Shown: piece by piece, positions 1 through 6,500 of the stretch
How the letters are laid out: each line of letters begins with the position of its first letter
Position numbering within the stretch: position 1 is the stretch's first letter
From: an uncultured Burkholderiales bacterium
Lineage (GTDB): Bacteria > Pseudomonadota > Gammaproteobacteria > Burkholderiales > Burkholderiaceae_E
Direction: 5' to 3'
Assembly: GCA_903898725.1 (NCBI GenBank)
Contig: CAIUGQ010000016.1
Span: forward strand, 1 to 10,997
Length of the DNA stretch: 10,997 bases
The notes under the pieces: model-generated
What the model was told of the DNA's origin: nothing
Seen by the model: the letters and a program-made list of their open reading frames with translations, nothing else
Databases searched by the model: none
Translations under genes and position numbers: made by a program

Positions 1-1
1 C

Positions 2-766
2 GAGTTCGGGCCGAGCCAGTGCGAGCTCACCTTCCGGCCGCTGCCGGCGCTCGAGGCGGCCGACGCGATGGTGCTGCTGCGCGGTGCCGTCAAGCAGATC
101 GCGCGCCGCCAGGGGCTGCATGCGAGCTTCATGTGCCGGCCACGCATCCCGAATGCGATGTCCTCGGGCTGGCACCTGCACCAGTCGCTGGTGCGCGTGG
201 CCGACGGCGCGAACGCGTTCGTGCCCGCCGCGGGCGACGGCGCGGACACGCCCCTGTCGGTCACCGGCCGCCACTGGCTGGCGGGCCTGCTCGCGCACGC
301 CGAGGGCGCCACGCCCTTCACCACGCCGACCGTCAACGGCTACAAGCGCTACCGCCCGAACTCGCTCGCCCCCGATCGCGTCGCCTGGGCACGCGACAAC
401 CGCGCCGCGATGCTGCGCGTGCTGGGCGGCGCCGGCGACGCGGCCACCCGGATCGAGAACCGCGTCGGCGAGCCCGCGGCCAACCCCTACCTGTACCTCG
501 GCGCGCAGATCGTGGCCGGGATGGACGGCCTCGCGCGCGGCCTCGAGCCCGGCCCGTCGGCCGATGCGCCCTACGAGGCCGACGCGCGCCGCCTGCCGGC
601 GAGCCTGGACACCGCCCTCGACGCGCTGCTCGCCGATCCGGTGCTGGTCGAGGGCTTCGGCCCCGGTCTCGTCGACTGGTTCGTGCAGATCAAGCGCGCC
701 GAGCTCGCGCGCTTCGCCGCCGAGGTCAGCGACTGGGAGCATCGCGAATACTTCGACCTCTTCTGA
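2..766 (+). CDS. Glutamine synthetase family ligase, C-terminal part (5' end outside window)
   Basis: This is the C-terminal 254 residues of a glutamine-synthetase-fold enzyme, read from base 2; the N-terminal beta-grasp domain and start lie upstream. Visible catalytic-domain motifs are EFGPSQCE (fragment residues 1-8, two metal-binding Glu), SGWHLHQS (55-62, nucleotide/metal His), NGYKRYRPNSLAP (112-124), ARDNRAAMLR (130-139, phosphate-binding Arg) and RIENR...NPYLYLGA (150-168). Canonical enzymes have GYEAP where this one has NSLAP, so the flap Glu that deprotonates ammonium is Leu122. I see no adenylylation-type Tyr loop. Relatives with this pattern include gamma-glutamyl ligases acting on amines (family knowledge), so an organic amine is a better guess than ammonia (inference). 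A ferredoxin gene follows after 34 bp and probably shares its operon. The fold is certain; the substrate is not. Confidence 0.9.
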   Translation, partial: EFGPSQCELTFRPLPALEAADAMVLLRGAVKQIARRQGLHASFMCRPRIPNAMSSGWHLHQSLVRVADGANAFVPAAGDGADTPLSVTGRHWLAGLLAHAEGATPFTTPTVNGYKRYRPNSLAPDRVAWARDNRAAMLRVLGGAGDAATRIENRVGEPAANPYLYLGAQIVAGMDGLARGLEPGPSADAPYEADARRLPASLDTALDALLADPVLVEGFGPGLVDWFVQIKRAELARFAAEVSDWEHREYFDLF

Positions 767-800
767 TCCCTTCCCGACTCCGACCCCGAGCCCGAACTCA

Positions 801-1121
801 ATGCCCACCGTGACCTTCGTGCTGCCCGACGGCAGCGAGCGCCGCATCGACGTCGTCGCCGGCACCAGCGTGATGCTCGCCGCCGTCGAGCACGACCTGC
901 CCGGCATCGTCGGCGAATGCGGCGGCTGCGCGTCCTGCGCGACCTGTCACGTGTACGTCGACCCTGCCTGGGCCGCGCGCCTGGAACCCGCCGACGAGGT
1001 CGAGGACGACCTGCTCGGATTCGCCGCCGCACCGCGGCGCGCGGGCAGCCGCCTGGCCTGCCAGATCGAGATGGACGCGTCGCTCGACGGCCTGCGCGTC
1101 GAGATCCCGCCCGAAGCCTGA
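801..1121 (+). CDS. [2Fe-2S] ferredoxin, putidaredoxin/adrenodoxin type
   Basis: This is a 106-residue soluble electron carrier, the same length as putidaredoxin. Cluster ligands are Cys40, Cys46, Cys49 and Cys87, in the arrangement C-x5-C-x2-C...C of ferredoxins that pass electrons from a ferredoxin reductase to bacterial cytochrome P450s. The loop reads ECGGCASCATCHVYV (residues 39-53), almost the putidaredoxin loop, but with an additional Cys at 43 where putidaredoxin has Ser. The acidic stretch EPADEVEDD (62-70) fits the partner-docking helix of this family. The ATG at 801 is the natural start; no strong Shine-Dalgarno is visible, so translation may be coupled to the ligase gene ending 34 bp earlier. 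No reductase or oxygenase is present in the window, so the partner is presumably encoded upstream of base 1 or elsewhere. Fdx-type (Isc) ferredoxins are a less likely alternative because no isc genes are nearby. Confidence 0.92.
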   Translation: MPTVTFVLPDGSERRIDVVAGTSVMLAAVEHDLPGIVGECGGCASCATCHVYVDPAWAARLEPADEVEDDLLGFAAAPRRAGSRLACQIEMDASLDGLRVEIPPEA

Positions 1122-1262
1122 TTCCCGCGCGCCCTCGAACGCCGCGCCGTGCGCCGTGGGCGTATTCCAAGCAAAGCTTTCGGTGTAGGCTTCCGATCCT
1201 TCGAGGGGCACCGCCCCCGGGCGCGCCCCGCGCGGCGCACGACCTCAACGAGGAGACACCCC
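1122..1262 (+). promoter_or_regulatory. Intergenic region with probable TRAP operon promoter and RBS
   Basis: The 141-bp gap between the ferredoxin and dctP suggests separate transcription. The only relatively AT-rich part is 1163-1193, which contains the dyad AAGC-AAA-GCTT (1169-1179) and a poor -10-like GTAGGCT. I cannot define a convincing -35/-10 pair. A self-complementary GGGCGCGCCC lies at 1219-1228. A strong Shine-Dalgarno, AGGAG at 1251-1255, sits 7 nt before the dctP ATG and fixes that start. The promoter itself is inference. Confidence 0.35.
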
Positions 1263-2297
1263 ATGAACCTCCGCTCGATCGCGACCGCCGCGGCGCTGAC
1301 CTTCGGCCTGGTGGCCGGCGCGCACGCGCAGCAGACGGTGACCCTGAAGTTCCACACCTTCATGGCGCCCCAGTCCAACGTCTGGAAGTCGATGCTCCTG
1401 CCCTGGATGGAGAAGGTCGAGAAGGACTCCGGCGGACGCATCCAGTTCGAGAAGTACCCGGCGATGCAGCTCGGCGGCACGCCCCTGCAGCTCTACGACC
1501 AGGCCCGCGACGGTGTCGTCGACGTGGTCTGGACGCTGCAGGGCAACACCCCGGGCCGCTTCCCGCGCTTCGAGGCGTTCGAGCTGCCGTTCATGATGAC
1601 CAATGCCGAGGCCACCTCGCGCGCGTACTGGGAGTACTCGCAGACCTGCGCGCAGGGCGAGATCAAGGACACGCAGCTGATCGCGGTGAACGTCCACGGC
1701 CCGGGCATGTTCCACTCGCGCGAGAAGCCGATCCGCAACGTCGCCGACCTCAAGGGCATGAAGGTCCGCGGCCCGACCCGCACGATCACGAAGATGCTCG
1801 GCTCGCTCGGCGCGACGCCGGTCGGCATGCCGCTGCCGCAGATCCCCGACGCGATGTCCAAGGGCGTGATCGACGCTGCCGTCGTGCCCTGGGAGGTCAC
1901 CACCGCGGTCAAGATCGACGAGCTCGCCAAGTTCCACAGCGAGTTCGAGGCCAAGGCCGGCGGCCTGTACACCACCGCGTTCGTCATCGTGATGAACAAG
2001 GCGAAGTACGACGGGCTGCCCGCCGACCTGAAGAAGATCATCGACCAGAACTCGGGCATCGACGCATCGGCCGCGCTCGGTCGCGCCCAGCAGGCGGGCG
2101 ACGCCCCGGCGCGCAAGGTCGCCTCCGACGAGCGCAAGAACACCATCATCACCATCGCCGGTGCCGACGTCGACGCGTTCCGCAAGGCCGCCGACCTGGT
2201 CGACGACGAGTGGATGAAGGACATGGACAAGCGCGGCTTCAATGGGAAGCAGCTGCTCGACTGCGCCAAGGGTCTGATCCAGAAGCACACGAAGTGA
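1263..2297 (+). CDS. dctP: TRAP transporter solute-binding protein, DctP family
   Basis: This 344-residue periplasmic receptor captures an organic acid and delivers it to the DctQM membrane complex. Residues 1-22 are a Sec signal peptide ending AHA, with mature protein starting at QQTVTLKF. Family landmarks are the early F-H-T-F strand (30-33), the NTPGRFPRFEAFELPF segment (95-110), DLKGMKVRGPTR (162-173) with the conserved Arg169 that usually salt-bridges the ligand carboxylate, and PQIPDAMSKGVIDAAVVPWE (192-211). The start is set by AGGAG seven bases upstream. It is the first gene of dctP-dctQ-dctM. The ligand cannot be read from sequence; Arg169 argues for a carboxylate. Cys129 and Cys334 are the only mature cysteines and could form a disulfide. 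Possible substrates include the products of the amine-oxidation genes upstream, but only proximity suggests this. Confidence 0.95.
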   Translation: MNLRSIATAAALTFGLVAGAHAQQTVTLKFHTFMAPQSNVWKSMLLPWMEKVEKDSGGRIQFEKYPAMQLGGTPLQLYDQARDGVVDVVWTLQGNTPGRFPRFEAFELPFMMTNAEATSRAYWEYSQTCAQGEIKDTQLIAVNVHGPGMFHSREKPIRNVADLKGMKVRGPTRTITKMLGSLGATPVGMPLPQIPDAMSKGVIDAAVVPWEVTTAVKIDELAKFHSEFEAKAGGLYTTAFVIVMNKAKYDGLPADLKKIIDQNSGIDASAALGRAQQAGDAPARKVASDERKNTIITIAGADVDAFRKAADLVDDEWMKDMDKRGFNGKQLLDCAKGLIQKHTK

Positions 2298-2299
2298 CC

Positions 2300-2327
2300 C
2301 GGACGGGCCCGTCCGTGCGGCGGGCCC
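2300..2327 (+). repeat. Alternative GC-rich hairpins between dctP and dctQ
   Basis: A perfect 16-bp palindrome, CGGACGGGCCCGTCCG, lies at 2300-2315. Its centre also pairs with downstream sequence: GGGCCCG (2305-2311) is complementary to CGGGCCC (2321-2327) across a 9-nt loop. The two structures exclude each other. No T run follows, so full termination is unlikely. In TRAP and ABC operons such intercistronic stems commonly protect the 3' end of the binding-protein mRNA so that it is made in excess over the membrane subunits; that role here is inference. Confidence 0.55.
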
Positions 2328-2337
2328 GACAGATTCC

Positions 2338-2853
2338 ATGACTTATTCGGATCCGGTCGGCCGTCTCCTAGAGCGGCTGGCCCAGGCCCTCGCGATCGTC
2401 GGCGGCCTCGCGCTCACCGGTGTCGCGCTGATGTCGCTCTACAGCGTCGTGATGCGCAACCTGGTCGGCGCGCCGATCCAGGGCGACTTCGAGCTCGCCC
2501 AGATGGGCTGCGCGGTGTCGGTGGCCGCGTTCCTGCCGTTCACGCAGCTGCGCAACGGCAACATCTTCGTCGACTTCTTCACGCAGCGCGCCTCGGCGGG
2601 CACCAAGGCCGCGCTCGACGGGTTCGGTGCGCTGCTCGTGGGCCTGGCGCTCGCGCTGATCGCCTGGCGCACCGGCGCGGGCGGCCTCGACGCGTTCCGC
2701 AACGACGAGACCACGATGATCATGGGCCTGCCCCTCTGGTACGGCTACGTGCTGATGACGCCGTCGTTCGCGGTCGCCGCGCTCGCCGCGTTCTACAGCG
2801 CGTGGCGTCACTGGGCGCTGCACGAGGTCGCCGAGTCCGAGGAGCGTTCCTGA
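2338..2853 (+). CDS. dctQ: TRAP transporter small membrane subunit, DctQ family
   Basis: This 171-residue inner-membrane protein pairs with DctM to form the Na+-driven transporter that accepts substrate from the periplasmic receptor. About four membrane helices are apparent: residues 14-36, 53-70, 94-112 and 132-156. Recognisable family features are the early S-x-V-M-R-N (36-41), the acidic GDFELAQMG (49-57) at the start of the second helix, NIFVDFF (75-81), and the loop RNDETTMIMGLPLWYGY (121-137). The ATG at 2338 has no obvious Shine-Dalgarno, unlike dctP, consistent with lower expression of the membrane part. It lies 40 bp after dctP, and its stop overlaps the dctM start by one base (TGATG), so dctM is probably translationally coupled. 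Confidence 0.92.
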   Translation: MTYSDPVGRLLERLAQALAIVGGLALTGVALMSLYSVVMRNLVGAPIQGDFELAQMGCAVSVAAFLPFTQLRNGNIFVDFFTQRASAGTKAALDGFGALLVGLALALIAWRTGAGGLDAFRNDETTMIMGLPLWYGYVLMTPSFAVAALAAFYSAWRHWALHEVAESEERS

Positions 2854-4178
2854 TGGGCGGCACCGGCATCGCGCTGGCGCTGTTCGCCGGCATGCTCGTG
2901 CTGATGGCCGCGCGCGTGCCGATCGCGCTGGCGATGCTGATCCCCGGCGCGGTCGGCTACGTGCTGCTGGCAGGCTGGATGCCGTTCGCCGCCTACCTCA
3001 AGGGCCTGGCCTGGGCGCGGCTCGCGAACTACGACCTGACGGTGATCCCGCTGTTCCTGCTGATGGGCGCCTTCGCGACCCAGGGCGGCCTCTCCAGAAG
3101 CCTGTTCGCCGCGGCGAGCGCGATGATCGGTCACCTGCGCGGCGGCCTCGCGATGGCCGCCGTGATGGCGTGCGCGGCCTTCGGTTCGGTCTGCGGCTCG
3201 TCGGTGGCGACTGCCGCGACGATGGCCAAGGTCGCGCTGCCCGAGATGATGCGGCACAACTACTCGGGCCGGCTGGCCACCGCGACGCTCGCCGCCGGCG
3301 GCACCCTCGGCATCATGATCCCGCCGTCGGTGGTGCTGGTGATCTACGGCATCCTCGCCGAGCAGAACATCGCCAAGCTCTTCGCCGCCGCGATCCTCCC
3401 CGGGCTGATCGCGACGCTCGGCTACATCGTCGCGATCGGCATCTACGTGCGACTCTTCCCGGGCCACGGGCCGGCCACCCAGCGCGCGAGCCGCCGCCAG
3501 CTTCTCGTCGCGCTGCGCGACGTCTGGCCGATCGCGCTGATCTTCCTCGTCGTCTTCGGCGGCATCTACGGTGGCTGGTTCACGCCCACCGAGGCCGCCT
3601 CGATCGGCGCGTCGGCCACCTTCCTCGCGGCGCTGCTGCGCGGCGAGCTGACCCGCGCGAAGTTCTTCGAGTGCTTCTTCGACACCGCGGTCACCACCGG
3701 AATGATCTTCATGATCTTCCTGGGCGCCGACGTGATGAACTCGACGCTCGCGCTGTCCCAGTTCCCGGCGGCGCTGTCGGCGATCGTCAAGGACCTCGGC
3801 CTGCCGCCGCTCGCGGTGATCGCCGGCATCCTGGTGTTCTACGTGATCCTCGGCTGCGTGATGGACGAGCTGTCGATGATCCTGCTGACGCTGCCGATCT
3901 TCCTGCCGACCGTCATCGGCCTGGACCTCTTCGGGCTGCCGACCGACCTCAAGCTCATCTGGTTCGGCATCCTCGTGCTGATGGTGGTGGAGATCGGGCT
4001 GATCGCGCCGCCCGTGGGGCTGAACGTCTACGTGATCAACGGGCTCGCGAAGAACGTGCCGATCGCCGAGAGCTATCGGGGCGTGGTGCCGTTCCTGATC
4101 AGCGACGTGCTGAGGACGGCGATGCTGCTGCTGTTCCCGGGCGTCAGCCTGTGGCTGGTGGGCGTGCTGGTGAAGTGA
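2853..4178 (+). CDS. dctM: TRAP transporter large membrane subunit, DctM family
   Basis: This 441-residue transport subunit is of normal family length and has about 12 hydrophobic segments along its whole length. Diagnostic stretches are AAFGSVCGSSVATAATMAKVALPEM (starting near 108), GGTLGIMIPPSVVLVIYG (149-166), GWFTPTEAASIG (241-252), GCVMDELSMILLTLPIFLP (334-352) and LIAPPVGLNVYVINGLA (383-399); the two glycine/proline-rich hairpins are where this elevator-type carrier binds Na+ and substrate (family knowledge). An in-frame start 51 bases earlier exists, but the ATG at 2853 overlaps the dctQ stop and begins exactly at the family's usual hydrophobic N-terminus, so I chose it. It is the last gene of the operon and runs within 18 bp of a converging permease gene. 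Confidence 0.96.
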   Translation: MGGTGIALALFAGMLVLMAARVPIALAMLIPGAVGYVLLAGWMPFAAYLKGLAWARLANYDLTVIPLFLLMGAFATQGGLSRSLFAAASAMIGHLRGGLAMAAVMACAAFGSVCGSSVATAATMAKVALPEMMRHNYSGRLATATLAAGGTLGIMIPPSVVLVIYGILAEQNIAKLFAAAILPGLIATLGYIVAIGIYVRLFPGHGPATQRASRRQLLVALRDVWPIALIFLVVFGGIYGGWFTPTEAASIGASATFLAALLRGELTRAKFFECFFDTAVTTGMIFMIFLGADVMNSTLALSQFPAALSAIVKDLGLPPLAVIAGILVFYVILGCVMDELSMILLTLPIFLPTVIGLDLFGLPTDLKLIWFGILVLMVVEIGLIAPPVGLNVYVINGLAKNVPIAESYRGVVPFLISDVLRTAMLLLFPGVSLWLVGVLVK

Positions 4179-4196
4179 GTCGGCGGCATCCGGCCG

Positions 4197-5072
4197 TCAG
4201 GTCAGCGAGCCGCGCACGACCATCGCGGCGCCGGAGGCCGCCAGCAGCACCAGCACCCAGCGCGCGAACTGGCGCTCGTCCAGGCGGGCGAATCGGCGCA
4301 GCCCGAGGTTCGCGCCGATGAGCGCGGCGACGGTGGCGGCCGCGACCTGCGGCAGCGGCAGCGTCCCGACATCGAGTCGGGCGAACCCGCCCTGCGCATC
4401 GAGGCTCGCCAGGCTCGCGAGCTGCATGACGAGGATGAACGGCTGGTAGGTCGCGCGCTGGCGCTCCTTGCTCCAGCCGCGCAGTCCGAGCAGCAGCACC
4501 GGCACCGCGCCCGGGAAGGCGGCCACGCCGCCCGTCACGCCGCCGAGCGCGCCCGCGACGACGTCACCGGCGACCGTGCCCCGCAGCGTCCAGCCCGGGC
4601 GGCGCAGCAGCATGAACAGGCACCAGCCCAGCAGCAGCACGCCGAGCAGCGCGCCCAGGCGCGGCGCGTCCAGATGCAGCAGCATCCACGTGCCCAGCGG
4701 CGTGCCCGCGAGCCCGCCGAGCATGAACGGAGCGAGTGTCTTCGGGTCGAGTGCCGCGCGCAGCCGGATCACCGAGAGCGTCTGGATCGCGATGCTGCAG
4801 ACGAGGAAGGTGCCGACCATCGCGACGGGATCGCGGAAGCACCAGCCGGACAGCGCGAGCGCGAGTGCGCTGAAGGCGAAGCCGACGACGCTCGACAGCG
4901 CCGCCGCGGCGAGCAGCGCCGGGACCGCGAAGCCCCAGTCGACCGCGCCCGAGCTGCCGGCGGCGAACCCGACGGCGGTGCAGGCCACGCCGACGAGGGC
5001 GATCGCGGCCGTCGAGGTCGTGCCGTTCAGCGTGCGTCGGCCGACCCGTGTCGTGGCCTCCCGTCCGGTCAA
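4197..5072 (-). CDS. TSUP (sulfite exporter TauE/SafE) family permease
   Basis: This 291-residue polytopic membrane protein shows the internal repeat typical of the TauE/SafE superfamily: GGLAGTPLGTWML (119-131) in the first half, and GALGGVTGGVAAFPGAVPVL (174-193) with GANLGLRRFARLD (253-265) in the second. About eight helices are apparent. Members export sulfite, sulfoacetate or other small anions, and many remain unassigned; the substrate cannot be told here. The start is uncertain. The longest plausible frame begins with TTG at 5072, preceded by GGGGGA six bases upstream; no ATG is available before the first helix, and the next GTG would fall inside it. The gene converges on dctM with an 18-bp gap and lies downstream of the DUF1254/DUF1214 gene on the same strand, 107 bp away, so it could be co-transcribed with that gene. 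Confidence 0.88.
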   Translation of the reverse strand: MTGREATTRVGRRTLNGTTSTAAIALVGVACTAVGFAAGSSGAVDWGFAVPALLAAAALSSVVGFAFSALALALSGWCFRDPVAMVGTFLVCSIAIQTLSVIRLRAALDPKTLAPFMLGGLAGTPLGTWMLLHLDAPRLGALLGVLLLGWCLFMLLRRPGWTLRGTVAGDVVAGALGGVTGGVAAFPGAVPVLLLGLRGWSKERQRATYQPFILVMQLASLASLDAQGGFARLDVGTLPLPQVAAATVAALIGANLGLRRFARLDERQFARWVLVLLAASGAAMVVRGSLT

Positions 5073-5132
5073 TGCCCGTCCCCCGCTCCGTGTCCGCGAG
5101 GCCCATTAGGACCATGCCGGGTACGGACCGGG

Positions 5133-5147
5133 CAATCCCGGGGATTG
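5133..5147. repeat. Short inverted repeat between the DUF1254 gene and the TSUP gene
   Basis: CAATCCC and GGGATTG flank a single G, inside a G-rich tract in a 107-bp intergenic region. The perfect symmetry could mark a protein-binding site or part of a weak hairpin after the DUF1254/DUF1214 gene. There is no T run, and I see no other feature in the gap except the GGGGGA ribosome-binding sequence of the permease gene. Confidence 0.3.
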
Positions 5148-5179
5148 GGGATGGGGCGGCTGCGGGTCGCCCGCGCGGC

Positions 5180-6457
5180 TCAGTCGGGCTGGACCGCAGG
5201 CAGCTGCGTGCGCCGTGTCAGCAGGCCTTCGCCGGGCTCGTAGAGGCGCCAGTTCAGCACGTAGCGGCCCTCGGGCGCGGGCAGCCAGTTCGCGCGTCCG
5301 CGGGCGTCGGCCGGCGCCTCGTGCTGCAGCCGGATGACCAGCGAGCCGTCGGCCTCCCGCTCGATGCCCGGCGTGCGGTCCCCGATCGTGTAGCGATCGA
5401 TCGGGTTGTCGACGAAGAAGCCGCGCCCGTCGGGCTCCATCCGGTACATCGACAGCGACCAGAAGGCGCCCACCGGCAGGTCGGCGGGCACGGTGAGCGT
5501 GCAGGGGCGCGTGCCGTCGAGTGCGTGGCGCCCGGCGTCCTGGCCGCAGGTCGCGTAGATCGCTTCGGCGCGCTCGAGCGCGCCGAGGCCGAGCAGCGCG
5601 ATCAACGCGCGGTAGCTGTGGTCCTCGCCGAAGCGACCGATGTGGTCCAGGCCCGAGAACCAGTTCGGGCCGACGACCGAGCGGCGCGAGGGATCGCCCG
5701 GGCGCAGCTGGCGCCGCAGCTCGGGCATCAGGCGCGTCCAGGCCTCGCGCATCGGCTCGTCGAGGCGAGACCACGGGTCGGGCTCGCCAGGGACGAGGCC
5801 GACGGCCGCGACGCGCTCGAGCAGCGCCGCATCGCGCGGCGGCACCGGGTTGCGGCCGAGGGCCTCGGCCGCGAAGGTCAGGAAGGCGCGCGCATCGCGC
5901 TCGGCGGGCACGGCACGCCAGGGGCGCGACACGCCGGGGGCGTCGAGCCGCATCGCGTCCTGCAGCGCGTGCACGGCGGGCACGTCGGCCGCGCCGTCGA
6001 CGAGCACACGACCGAGCAGCCACAGGTCGTTCGAGGCCATGCGCATCGGCGTCGTGCCCGCGGGCGCCTCGCCGGTCCAGCCGGGCGGGGCGAGCCACAG
6101 CGTGCGCGCTTCGCCGCCGACGGTGCGGCGCGACACGCAGGCGACGTTGTCGGTCCACGGATCGAGGAACGCGAAGCTGAAGTAGCGCTCGTCCATCGCC
6201 GGATACGCGAACGTCACCGGCCCGCCCGACAGGTCGAGCCACGCGATCGAGTACAGCGTGTCGTTGTTCGGCATCGTGATCCAGCGGTCGCGATGGTCGA
6301 GCAGGCGGCGCGCGTGCGACAGCGTGTTGACGTCGAAGCGGTTCGGGTTCGCGGCGTTGTCGGTCGCGTTCCAGCGGGTGCGGGCGAGGTCGTGGACGGC
6401 GAACGCGTAGAGGTAGGCCTCGGCGATGCGCTCGTCGTTGGGGGCGGTGGCGTTCAT
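5180..6457 (-). CDS. DUF1254/DUF1214 domain protein
   Basis: This 425-residue protein has an N-terminal DUF1254 and a C-terminal DUF1214 domain. Landmarks of the first are NAANPNRFDVNTLSHARRLL (34-53), TMPNNDTLYSIAWLDLSGGP (61-80), and RYFSFAFLDPWTDN (91-104). Those of the second are GRHALDGTRPCTLTVPADLP (309-328), FWSLSMYRM (332-340), VDNPIDRYTIGDRTPG (349-364) and NWLPAPEGRYVLNWRLY (390-406). The family is widespread and has no agreed biochemical activity. Many relatives are secreted, but no signal peptide is seen here, so this copy is probably cytoplasmic. I chose the ATG at 6457. An in-frame ATG at 6502 would overlap the divergent gene's start and adds a charged, non-conserved 15 residues. 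There is no Shine-Dalgarno; a TATCAT box 6 nt before the start suggests a leaderless mRNA. It is divergent from a D-2-hydroxyacid dehydrogenase, with which it may share control. Confidence 0.9.
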   Translation of the reverse strand: MNATAPNDERIAEAYLYAFAVHDLARTRWNATDNAANPNRFDVNTLSHARRLLDHRDRWITMPNNDTLYSIAWLDLSGGPVTFAYPAMDERYFSFAFLDPWTDNVACVSRRTVGGEARTLWLAPPGWTGEAPAGTTPMRMASNDLWLLGRVLVDGAADVPAVHALQDAMRLDAPGVSRPWRAVPAERDARAFLTFAAEALGRNPVPPRDAALLERVAAVGLVPGEPDPWSRLDEPMREAWTRLMPELRRQLRPGDPSRRSVVGPNWFSGLDHIGRFGEDHSYRALIALLGLGALERAEAIYATCGQDAGRHALDGTRPCTLTVPADLPVGAFWSLSMYRMEPDGRGFFVDNPIDRYTIGDRTPGIEREADGSLVIRLQHEAPADARGRANWLPAPEGRYVLNWRLYEPGEGLLTRRTQLPAVQPD

Positions 6458-6461
6458 CGGA

Positions 6462-6495
6462 CGATGATACCGGCGGCGCTCCGCCGCTATCATCG
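6462..6495. promoter_or_regulatory. 34-bp inverted repeat forming a symmetric divergent promoter
   Basis: Arms CGATGATA (6462-6469) and TATCATCG (6488-6495) are perfectly complementary. Inside them CGGCGG (6471-6476) pairs with CCGCCG (6481-6486) around CGCT, with one mismatch between the two stems. The arms place TATCAT, one base off the sigma-70 -10 consensus, 7 nt before the + strand ATG (6501) and 6 nt before the minus strand ATG (6457). Transcripts should therefore start at or beside both start codons. No good -35 is visible on either side. The same dyad may be an operator. Confidence 0.55.
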
Positions 6496-6500
6496 CGTTC

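Noticed and set aside
917..2341. Long plus-strand frame overlapping the ferredoxin and dctP
   Set aside because: Its translation is Arg-rich and non-conserved, while the other frame gives a complete ferredoxin and a complete TRAP receptor with signal peptide and Shine-Dalgarno.
2802..2853. Longer start for dctM inside dctQ
   Set aside because: It adds 17 Arg-rich residues that disrupt the normal hydrophobic N-terminus; the TGATG junction at 2851-2855 is the usual TRAP arrangement.
4179..4196. Terminator between dctM and the TSUP gene
   Set aside because: The 18-bp gap contains only weak CGGC/GCCG pairing and no T run; not enough to call.
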